Source: a virus. From it: DNA of 64,000 nucleotides. A model generated the notes under the pieces. It worked only from the letters and a program-made list of their open reading frames with translations, was not told the origin of the DNA and did not search any database. The DNA lies in IMG/VR virus record IMGVR_UViG_3300042924_005664, positions 1-64,000 of that record. One strand, 5' to 3'. Within the stretch, counting starts at the first letter, position 1. Each line of letters begins with the position of its first letter. Positions 25,800 to 32,146 of this stretch are shown in pieces. A program made the translations under genes and the position numbers.

Positions 25800-26444
25800 A
25801 TGGCTGTTACTAAAAGAACCACCACCCCGCAATCTGTAGGTCTATCTACAGCAGGAAAACCTATAGGTCAGTCCACAGCGGGAAAACCTATGGGTCAGTC
25901 TACGGCTGGAGTTCCAATTGGTACATCCACGGCTAGAGTTCTTACCCCAACTACCTTGCGGGTTCCAGTTACTACTACCTTGCGAGTTCCTACTCCGACA
26001 TCTCCTAGGGTTTCAAATACAGGCCCAAGAGTTCCTACTCCAACAACTCCTAGAGTTTCAAATACGGGGCCGAGAGTTCCTACTCCGACATCTCCTAGGG
26101 TTTCAAATACAGGCCCAAGAGTTCCTACTCCGACATCTCCTAGAGTTTCAAATACGGGGCCGAGAGTTCCTACTCCGACATCTCCTAGGGTTTCAAATAC
26201 AGGCCCAAGAGTTCCTACTCCGACATCTCCTAGAGTTTCAAATACGGGGCCGAGAGTTCCTACTCCAACAACTCCTAGAGTTTCAAATACGGGGCCGAGA
26301 GTTCCTACTCCAACAACTCCTAGAGTTTCAAATACGGGGCCGAGAGTTCCTACTCCAACAACTCCTAGAGTTCCCACCCCGAGCGTTACTCAAAGAGCCC
26401 CAGTGAAGCCTGTGCAAACGGTCAAACCGGGCGGTGTGCGGTAA
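25800..26444 (+). CDS. Pro/Thr-rich tandem repeat protein
   Basis: 214 residues from ATG at 25800. An N-terminal set of STAGKPxGQ repeats is followed by eight and a half copies of a 15-residue unit (RVPTPTTPRVSNTGP), then a basic tail. No folded domain is apparent; Pro/Thr-rich repeats suggest an extended stalk or mucin-like protein. Its own promoter and a strong terminator make it an independent unit between two replication genes. Function unknown. Confidence 0.7.
   Translation: MAVTKRTTTPQSVGLSTAGKPIGQSTAGKPMGQSTAGVPIGTSTARVLTPTTLRVPVTTTLRVPTPTSPRVSNTGPRVPTPTTPRVSNTGPRVPTPTSPRVSNTGPRVPTPTSPRVSNTGPRVPTPTSPRVSNTGPRVPTPTSPRVSNTGPRVPTPTTPRVSNTGPRVPTPTTPRVSNTGPRVPTPTTPRVPTPSVTQRAPVKPVQTVKPGGVR
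25986..26385 (+). repeat. 45-bp tandem repeat array within a gene
   Basis: Units start at 25986, 26031, 26076, 26121, 26166, 26211, 26256, 26301 and 26346 (last one partial). Two sequence variants alternate in the first part (CTAGGG...CAGGCCCAAGA and CTAGAG...CGGGGCCGAGA), giving a 90-bp higher-order period, and the last copies are one variant only. This is the mark of recent unequal recombination or slippage. All units stay in frame. Confidence 0.95.
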
Positions 26445-26454
26445 AAATTAATTT

Positions 26455-26487
26455 GCCCCCTCATCAAGGGGGGTATTTTTTTATTTT
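26455..26487 (+). terminator. Rho-independent terminator
   Basis: CCCCCT, 5-nt loop CATCA, AGGGGG, then a U-tract (TATTTTTTTATTTTT). A clear intrinsic terminator, closing the repeat-protein gene. A similar CCCCCT/AGGGGG hairpin occurs at 39949. Confidence 0.92.
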
Positions 26488-26515
26488 TGACACCCCAATC
26501 CTTTTCGGTTCATTC
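26487..26515 (+). promoter_or_regulatory. Candidate leaderless-type promoter
   Basis: TTGACA (26487-26492), 17-bp spacer starting CCCCAATCC, then TCATTC (26510-26515). ATG follows at 26525, 9 nt after. The TTGACACCCCA start is shared with the promoter at 43880. Confidence 0.6.
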
Positions 26516-26524
26516 TCGTAACTT

Positions 26525-26713
26525 ATGGACAATCTCAATTTCCCAAAAATGAAAAACAAAAAAGAAATCCCCGAATGTGTGCGCGAGTACCTGAGTGCGC
26601 TTGGTAAGAAGGGCGGAAGCGTTAGCAGCGAAGCGAAGCGCCAGTCCTGCATTATCAATGGTCTCAAGGGCGTCGAGGCACGCAGAAAGAAAAAAGAAAA
26701 GTTGGAAGAATAA
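26525..26713 (+). CDS. Small basic helical protein
   Basis: 62 residues: YLSALGKKGGSVSSEAKR with a following helix and a Lys-rich end. The YLxxLGKKGG pattern is found in small phage proteins that look like degenerate DNA-binding peptides. It has its own promoter at 26487, so it is a candidate regulator. Confidence 0.65.
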   Translation: MDNLNFPKMKNKKEIPECVREYLSALGKKGGSVSSEAKRQSCIINGLKGVEARRKKKEKLEE

Positions 26714-26716
26714 GCA

Positions 26717-26745
26717 TTGACCCAATCTGGTTCGCTTAGTAATCT
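26717..26745 (+). promoter_or_regulatory. Candidate leaderless-type promoter
   Basis: TTGACC (26717-26722), 17-bp spacer CAATCTGGTTCGCTTAG, TAATCT (26740-26745). The ATG at 26754 begins 8 nt later, leaving essentially no 5' leader. One of the best promoters in the window. Confidence 0.65.
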
Positions 26746-26753
26746 CCTGACTT

Positions 26754-27896
26754 ATGCCAACAAAACCCACACATCAACCCAAACCGATCGTTACCCATGC
26801 CGACTCCGAAACGCGCCCTCATCATCCCTACGGCCCAAGTTCGCTCAAGAACTACGAGGCATGTCCCAGCTACAAAAGCAAAGGAGGATCAAACCCCATC
26901 GCCGAAGCTGGCACAAGGATCCACAACGCGATCGAAAAAGGAAACCCCAGCCTCCTCATCGACGGGGAGGAGCAGTCTCTCGCCGAAACATGCTTGGACT
27001 TTCTTGATGACGTCCGACGAGCTCGTGCAGTCTCTGCAAATCTTATCGCTAGCCATCAGGAAGTATTTTTTGAAATTGATCTTGGCGAGCACTCAACTTA
27101 CGGGACGTGTGACCTCTTGGATATTTACGATGACGGTGATGCTACGCTTTTCGACTGGAAGACGGGCTACGGATCTGTGGACGATGCTGAGACTAACAGC
27201 CAAGGTATCGCCTATTGTCTGGGAGCTTTTGCCGCTTTTACAGACATCAAAAGAATTCAGCTCTATTTCGTCCTCCCTAGGCGACATGAGGTTTCCATGG
27301 CTGAATTCACGCGAGACGACATTCCTGCGCTCAGTCTTAGAATCTCAACAATCATTGCTCGAGCAAAAGAGCTCGCTGGAAAAGAGTTTAATCCAACGGA
27401 AGGCGTCTGCAACTACTGCTCGTTCCAAGGCTCCTGCAAAGCGCTCGCGGGCCGTGCGCTCGTAGTCGCTCAGAAGGCTGGCTTCGATGTTCCATCCAAC
27501 ATCAGCGGCACTGGGTCTCCAGAGGAGAAGGCACAGCTCTTGAAGCTAGCCAACATCCTAGCCGACTGGTGCGACGCGACGAAGAAGGAGATGCTGCGTC
27601 AGGCGCTGGAGGAGGGAGTGGAGATACCGGGCTACCGCCTCGATCACCGCAAGACCCCGCGCATCGTGGACTCTCCCCTACTCGGCTTCGCAGCAGTAAG
27701 TGACATGATGACTTTCGACGAATTTCTTGGAGCTTGCACCCGCGTAAGCGTGGTCGAGCTTGAGAAGATAGTCGCGGACAAAGCAGACCGAGGTCAGAAG
27801 GGCAATGCCCGTCAGACCTTGGAGTGCCGACTACGTGACAAGGGAGCGCTGAAGGATGAAGGAATTATCCACGTCCTGAAGGCGATCCGAAACTAA
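26754..27896 (+). CDS. PD-(D/E)XK nuclease, Cas4/RecB-like
   Basis: 380 residues. The nuclease core is visible: an early His in GTRIHNAIEKG, Asp120 in TYGTCDLLDIY, then Asp134 and Lys136 in LFDWKTGYG, and QGIAYCLG of the QxxxY motif. Cysteines near the N-terminus (YEACPSYK) and at CNYCSFQGSCKAL could hold a 4Fe-4S cluster as in Cas4/AddB. It would act as an exonuclease in recombination or DNA degradation. It is followed by the protein at 27925, often its partner in phage genomes. Confidence 0.85.
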   Translation: MPTKPTHQPKPIVTHADSETRPHHPYGPSSLKNYEACPSYKSKGGSNPIAEAGTRIHNAIEKGNPSLLIDGEEQSLAETCLDFLDDVRRARAVSANLIASHQEVFFEIDLGEHSTYGTCDLLDIYDDGDATLFDWKTGYGSVDDAETNSQGIAYCLGAFAAFTDIKRIQLYFVLPRRHEVSMAEFTRDDIPALSLRISTIIARAKELAGKEFNPTEGVCNYCSFQGSCKALAGRALVVAQKAGFDVPSNISGTGSPEEKAQLLKLANILADWCDATKKEMLRQALEEGVEIPGYRLDHRKTPRIVDSPLLGFAAVSDMMTFDEFLGACTRVSVVELEKIVADKADRGQKGNARQTLECRLRDKGALKDEGIIHVLKAIRN

Positions 27897-27924
27897 ACAA
27901 CAAACCCAAAATAACAACCATACC

Positions 27925-28659
27925 ATGGCTACACTAACACTAACGCCGAAAGGCACCACCAAGCCCGCCACCGCCCCCGTCGAGATCGTCGAGGAATCCA
28001 GCGAGCTCGTAACCGCGCAGTCCGCTCTCGTGGCTCCAGTCAAGGTCTCGGCCTCGGGAATCGAGGGAGAGATCACCACGGCGGACGTCAACACTCCACG
28101 CATCAACCTCGTCCAGAAGTCTGGTCAGCTGGTCGATAACTTCAGCCCGGGCACCTTCCTCCTCGTCAAGGAGGTCGTTCTCGCCAAGCCGAACGAGTCG
28201 TTCAAGTTCACTCCGCTTCGCCTGAAGAAGTACTACCAGCTCAAGGTTGAGTTCGGTACGTCTCAGGACATGCCTCCCAAGTTCAACACCATGCAGGAAG
28301 TCATCGACTTCGGCGGGTCGTTGCAATACGGCGACGAGAAGTACTGCGTCGAGATGGCGGACATCCTCATGGCCGTCGAGGCTCCTGAAGGTGCCGACGA
28401 TCAGCTCTTCCCGTACAGCGACGGGACGAACAACTACGCGCTCGCCCTCTACACCGTGGGCAGCAGCTCGTACACGTCGCTCGCAAAGCGCCTGATCACC
28501 GACTCGGTTGGTCTCCTCCGCAGCGGCCTTTACACGGGCTGCTACGAGATTCACAGCGAGCTCCGCAAGAACGCAGTCAACAGTTGGTACGTGCCAGTCG
28601 CCAAGTTCATTGGCAAGCATCAGGATCCCGAGTTCTTCAAGAACATCGCGGGTCTCTAA
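27925..28659 (+). CDS. Probable ssDNA-binding/replication accessory protein
   Basis: 244 residues. It contains TPRINLVQKSGQLVDNFSPG and a later LAKRLITDSVGLLRSG, blocks found in an uncharacterised phage family located between the Cas4-like nuclease and the polymerase. The Thr/Pro-rich N-terminus is disordered. Single-strand DNA binding is a guess from position. SD-less leader (CAACCATACC); a strong terminator follows, so its level may be set separately. Confidence 0.6.
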   Translation: MATLTLTPKGTTKPATAPVEIVEESSELVTAQSALVAPVKVSASGIEGEITTADVNTPRINLVQKSGQLVDNFSPGTFLLVKEVVLAKPNESFKFTPLRLKKYYQLKVEFGTSQDMPPKFNTMQEVIDFGGSLQYGDEKYCVEMADILMAVEAPEGADDQLFPYSDGTNNYALALYTVGSSSYTSLAKRLITDSVGLLRSGLYTGCYEIHSELRKNAVNSWYVPVAKFIGKHQDPEFFKNIAGL

Positions 28660-28670
28660 GTTAATCGCGG

Positions 28671-28707
28671 CCCGTCGTCTTCTCGGCGGCGGGTCGCCCT
28701 ACTTTTT
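28671..28707 (+). terminator. Rho-independent terminator
   Basis: A 9-bp stem CCCGTCGTC/GGCGGCGGG (with G-U pairs), 5-nt loop TTCTC, then a CTTTTT tract. Confidence 0.85.
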
Positions 28708-28719
28708 AAGAATTACTTT

Positions 28720-28938
28720 ATGACTGATTGGAAAGAAGAATGGAAGGGCATGCCAGAGTTTGTGCAAGAGGATCTATCCTCGTTTCGCAAGGTGGTCGTG
28801 CACTTCAGGAATCAGGAGGACGTCGATCTGTTTGCCGAGTTGATCGGCCAGAAGCTAACGCCGAAGCAACCCAGCTGCTGGTATCCTCACCTACCCATCA
28901 TGCGCGTGCGCGGAAAATTCTACGTGGATGAACCCTAG
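28720..28938 (+). CDS. Small partner protein of the glycosyltransferase
   Basis: 72 residues (MPEFVQEDLSSFRKVVVHFR, FAELIGQKLTPK, CWYP). This short domain is found in phages, often linked to ParB-like nuclease or hypermodification genes. Its end overlaps the start of the TET-associated-type glycosyltransferase by 11 nt, suggesting a coupled function, perhaps target selection. The biochemical role is not established. Confidence 0.65.
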   Translation: MTDWKEEWKGMPEFVQEDLSSFRKVVVHFRNQEDVDLFAELIGQKLTPKQPSCWYPHLPIMRVRGKFYVDEP

Positions 28939-29797
28939 TCATCCCGTCTACATCATATCCAAGGGACGCTGGGACAAGGGGCTTACAAGCAGGGCGCTTG
29001 ATCGCCTAAAGGTTCCGCACTTCGTTGTAGTGGAGCCGCAGGAGTTCTTGCTGTACGCGTCTACCATGGACGAGTCGAAGCTCCTCATGCTTCCGCAGAG
29101 TTATCTTAAAGATTATGATACGTGCGACGATCTTGGGTTGACGAAGAGCGTGGGCCCGGGCGCTGCACGCAACTTCTGCTGGGATCACTCCATAACGCGT
29201 GGCGCTACACGTCACTGGGTAATGGACGACAACATCGCAGCCTTCAACCGCCTGAATCGAAACCTGCAATGCAAGGTCACAAGCGGCACAATCTTTAAAT
29301 GCGCCGAGGACTTCGTCGAACGCTACGAGAACGTCGCCATAGCTGGCTTTCAGTACGACTTCTTTATCAAGGCCAAGACCATCGTGCCACCCATCATCAT
29401 GAACACGCGCATCTACTCGTGCCTGCTCATCAAGAACGATATCCCCTACCGCTGGCGCGGACGCTACAACGAGGACACCGACCTATGCCTACGCGCTTTG
29501 AAGGACGGGCTCTGCACCATAGAGTTCAACGCGTTCACTCAGGAGAAGGCTACGACCCAGACCATGGGCGGAGGCAACACCGAGGAGTTCTACAAGCACG
29601 AGGGCACCATGGCTAAGTCCCAGATGCTAGCAGACCTTCATCCTGACGTAGCCAAAGTCGTTTGGAAGTTTAACCGCTGGCATCATCAGGTAGACTACAA
29701 GCCTTTCAAAAACAACAAGCTCATTCGGAAACCAAACCTCGTAATCCCAGAGGGCATCAACAACTACGGGATGAAACTTATCGACACACTATCATGA
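28928..29797 (+). CDS. TET-associated glycosyltransferase-like (TAGT) protein
   Basis: 289 residues with a GT-A fold signature: N-terminal YIISKGRWDKGLTSRALD, the GPGAARNFCWDHS block, a metal-binding DD in HWVMDDNIAAFN, and RGRYNEDTDLCLRALKDG near the C-terminus. This is the TAGT family that glycosylates modified bases in phage DNA. No TET/JBP oxygenase or nucleotide hydroxymethylase is visible in this window, so the substrate is open: another modified base supplied from outside the window, or a protein. The gene overlaps both neighbours. Confidence 0.75.
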   Translation: MNPSHPVYIISKGRWDKGLTSRALDRLKVPHFVVVEPQEFLLYASTMDESKLLMLPQSYLKDYDTCDDLGLTKSVGPGAARNFCWDHSITRGATRHWVMDDNIAAFNRLNRNLQCKVTSGTIFKCAEDFVERYENVAIAGFQYDFFIKAKTIVPPIIMNTRIYSCLLIKNDIPYRWRGRYNEDTDLCLRALKDGLCTIEFNAFTQEKATTQTMGGGNTEEFYKHEGTMAKSQMLADLHPDVAKVVWKFNRWHHQVDYKPFKNNKLIRKPNLVIPEGINNYGMKLIDTLS

Positions 29798-31548
29798 TCG
29801 TTGCACTCGACACTGAAACTTATTACGACGACGAGGTCTCCATCAAGACGCTCGGGACTTGGCACTACCTTCGTCACCCAAAGGCCGATCTGTACCTGCT
29901 CTCGGTAGCTGCTGACAACGGGCTCAGATGGGCGGGTCACCCCAAGGATTTTGACTGGTCGCAGATCGTTGGCCCCGACGTCACTTGGCTCTCTCACAAC
30001 GTCTCGTTCGACTCCATGGTCATCGAGCGGCTGCAGGAGCTGGGACACGCTCCAGAGAGCATCGAGATCGCGGAGTGGGTATGCACAGCCGACATGGCCG
30101 CGTACCTAGGACACAATCGAAGCCTGAAGGAAAGCGCCAACAGCCTGCTTGGAGTCGAGATGACGAAGACCATCCGCGACAACATGAAGGGCCAGCGCTG
30201 GGAGGACATGGACGTGTTCTTTCGTGACGACGTGGTCAAGTACGCTCTCGACGACGCGGTTCATTGCCTCAACCTCTACCTGCAGCACGGAGACAAGTTC
30301 GTGGAGCACGAGCGCGAGATAAGCGCCATGACGCGCACCATGTGCTCACGCGGAGTTCCCCTCGACGTGCCCGCTCTCGACAAGGCGATCACCAAGCTGC
30401 AGACGGCTATCTGGCAGGCCAAGCTCGACATCCCATGGGCCGATCGTGAGTCGATACTATCGCCGCTGGCCGTGCGTGCTGAGTGCGAGAAGGTAGGCAT
30501 CTGGGCACCAGCGTCATTCGCCAAGGGCGACGACGAGGCGGAGCGCTGGGAGGACGAGTTCTCCCACCTGCACCCATGGATCAAGGCTGTACGTAACTTC
30601 AGGCGCGGCAACAAGCATTTGAGCACACTTGAGACCATGAGAAGCCGCTGCAGGGAAGATGGGACTATGCCCTACGGCTTGAAATTCTTCGGAGCTCACA
30701 CGGGAAGGGACAGCGGCGACGGCTCTTGGAACGCGCAGAACCTTCCCAAGGGCGAGGTCTTCGACGTCGATGTCCGCAGCATGATCAAGGCTCCCGAAGG
30801 CTACACCTTCGCGATCGTTGACCTCAGCCAGATCGAGCCACGCGTGCTTCACTGGCTCGCTGGCGATACCAAGATGCTTGAGCACATCCGCCAGTGCCCC
30901 GACTTCTACGAGGCTCAGGCGCGTGCCATGGGGCTCTGGAGCGGAGACGAGCCCCTGCGGACTGACCCCAAGAAGCGCCACCTGATCAAGGGATTGAACC
31001 TCGGCTTGGGATACGGCATGGGCGCGAAGAAATTTGCGTCGGTCGCGAACATCCCCACCGATGAGGCGGAGCGCCTAACGCGTCTGTACCGCGTCAAGAA
31101 CCCCCTCGTAACTAAGCTCTGGAAAGACTTGGAGGAGGTGCTACGTAGCACCGCGACTAGTAAGGACGACAAGAACGCGGAGATCGAGATGCCTTCGGGT
31201 CGCAAGATGACATATCGAAACGTGTCAGTGGATCACGGCGGACTCACCGCGCAGATACCGCGCCAAGGCAAGTTCATGCGCTTAGGATTTTGGGGCGGAG
31301 TCGTTACGGAAAATCTCGTGCAGGCGACGGCCCGTGACGTGTTCATGGATTGCTGCCTACGCATCGAGGCGCAGGGATTCCCAGTAATCATGCGGATCCA
31401 TGACGAGGTCGTGTGTCAGGTGCCAGCTGGCGACGAGGGCAAGCGCTGCTTGGACACCATCGTCAAGATCATGTCAACCGCCCCAGAATGGGCCGAGGGA
31501 CTTCCCCTTTCCGCCGAGGGCTCACTCTCAGACGTCTACAAGAAATAA
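29794..31548 (+). CDS. polA: DNA polymerase, family A
   Basis: 584 residues with 3'-5' exonuclease and polymerase domains and no 5'-3' nuclease. Exonuclease: ALDTETYYDD (DxE), HNVSFDSM, YALDDAVHC. Polymerase: HTGRDSGDGSWNAQNLPKG, motif A VDLSQIEPRVLHWLAGD, O-helix KGLNLGLGYGMG, motif C MRIHDEVV. The O-helix residue equivalent to E. coli Phe762 is Leu (N-L-G), a class reported to be enriched in slower, often temperate phages. It replicates the phage genome with the primase-helicase at 32147. Its ATG overlaps the preceding stop. Confidence 0.97.
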   Translation: MIVALDTETYYDDEVSIKTLGTWHYLRHPKADLYLLSVAADNGLRWAGHPKDFDWSQIVGPDVTWLSHNVSFDSMVIERLQELGHAPESIEIAEWVCTADMAAYLGHNRSLKESANSLLGVEMTKTIRDNMKGQRWEDMDVFFRDDVVKYALDDAVHCLNLYLQHGDKFVEHEREISAMTRTMCSRGVPLDVPALDKAITKLQTAIWQAKLDIPWADRESILSPLAVRAECEKVGIWAPASFAKGDDEAERWEDEFSHLHPWIKAVRNFRRGNKHLSTLETMRSRCREDGTMPYGLKFFGAHTGRDSGDGSWNAQNLPKGEVFDVDVRSMIKAPEGYTFAIVDLSQIEPRVLHWLAGDTKMLEHIRQCPDFYEAQARAMGLWSGDEPLRTDPKKRHLIKGLNLGLGYGMGAKKFASVANIPTDEAERLTRLYRVKNPLVTKLWKDLEEVLRSTATSKDDKNAEIEMPSGRKMTYRNVSVDHGGLTAQIPRQGKFMRLGFWGGVVTENLVQATARDVFMDCCLRIEAQGFPVIMRIHDEVVCQVPAGDEGKRCLDTIVKIMSTAPEWAEGLPLSAEGSLSDVYKK

Positions 31549-31550
31549 TT

Positions 31551-31820
31551 ATGAAACCAGAACACAAACCCGTATACATGGTCTTCCGCGTTGGCGGAGG
31601 ATCTCCATCACAAATGCACGCAACGCGTGAGAAGGCTAACGAGGAGGCTGTCAGGCTGTGCCACAAACACCCCAGCAACACGTTCTACGTGCTGGAAGCT
31701 GTGTCCGCCTACTCGTCTGTAGTAAAAGTAGAAAACACTCATTTTAAACCCATTCACGAAAGAAATCAGTGGTGCAGCTGCAACGACTGCACTTATTACT
31801 ACAGCCATAAATTGCAATGA
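31551..31820 (+). CDS. Hypothetical small protein with Cys pair
   Basis: 89 residues from ATG at 31551 (longer in-frame starts lie inside polA). The middle (ANEEAVRLCHKHPSNTFYVL) resembles small phage proteins that mirror host dNTP or protein-sorting domains. The C-terminal WCSCNDCTYYY may bind a metal. It overlaps the next gene by 4 nt. Confidence 0.55.
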   Translation: MKPEHKPVYMVFRVGGGSPSQMHATREKANEEAVRLCHKHPSNTFYVLEAVSAYSSVVKVENTHFKPIHERNQWCSCNDCTYYYSHKLQ

Positions 31821-32110
31821 GCTGCGCTAAGAAAAAAGTTCTCTGTTTTCTCATCTCCGAGGATTTAGAGGTTTTCATCGGAGAAAACAACTGCTTGAAT
31901 CCCCAACCAGCTTGCCCCCGAGAGCAGGGCGAGGGATACGAAAAATGCAAAACAATCTGCCAACAAACCGCACACGCCGAGGTCAACGCAATCGCGAAGG
32001 CTGGAGCAAAGGCACGGGGAGCCAAGGCACTCGTGCTTCACAAGCGCGTGTGCTGCGATTGTCAGAAGGCGCTCGATAGCGCTGGAGTAAAGTCAGTAAC
32101 GCTAGTTTAA
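31817..32110 (+). CDS. Small cytidine/dCMP deaminase-like protein
   Basis: 97 residues. Zinc-site motifs: HAEVNAIAKAG (about residue 53) and CCDCQKAL (about residues 77-84), plus a preceding CPREQGEGYEKCKTIC stretch seen in phage dCMP deaminases. It is shorter than usual (dCMP deaminases are about 150-190). The core fits a deaminase acting on deoxycytidine nucleotides, balancing dTTP supply; a modified-base role is also possible given the TAGT gene nearby. Confidence 0.75.
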   Translation: MSCAKKKVLCFLISEDLEVFIGENNCLNPQPACPREQGEGYEKCKTICQQTAHAEVNAIAKAGAKARGAKALVLHKRVCCDCQKALDSAGVKSVTLV

Positions 32111-32138
32111 ACACACACACACACACACACACACACAC
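32111..32138 (+). repeat. (AC)14 dinucleotide repeat in the primase-helicase leader
   Basis: Fourteen uninterrupted AC units begin right after the deaminase stop and end 8 nt before the ATG at 32147. They provide an unstructured, SD-less leader. Shorter CA runs also precede the genes at 18204 and 34880. Slippage could change leader length. Confidence 0.95.
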
Positions 32139-32146
32139 CGAACCAT

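Noticed and set aside
25895-26377. 160-residue minus-strand frame in the repeat region
   Set aside because: A by-product of the 45-bp repeat read on the other strand; no start site or promoter.
25986-26385. Possible CRISPR array (regular 45-bp repeats)
   Set aside because: Units are directly adjacent with no unique spacers, and the whole array stays in one coding frame.
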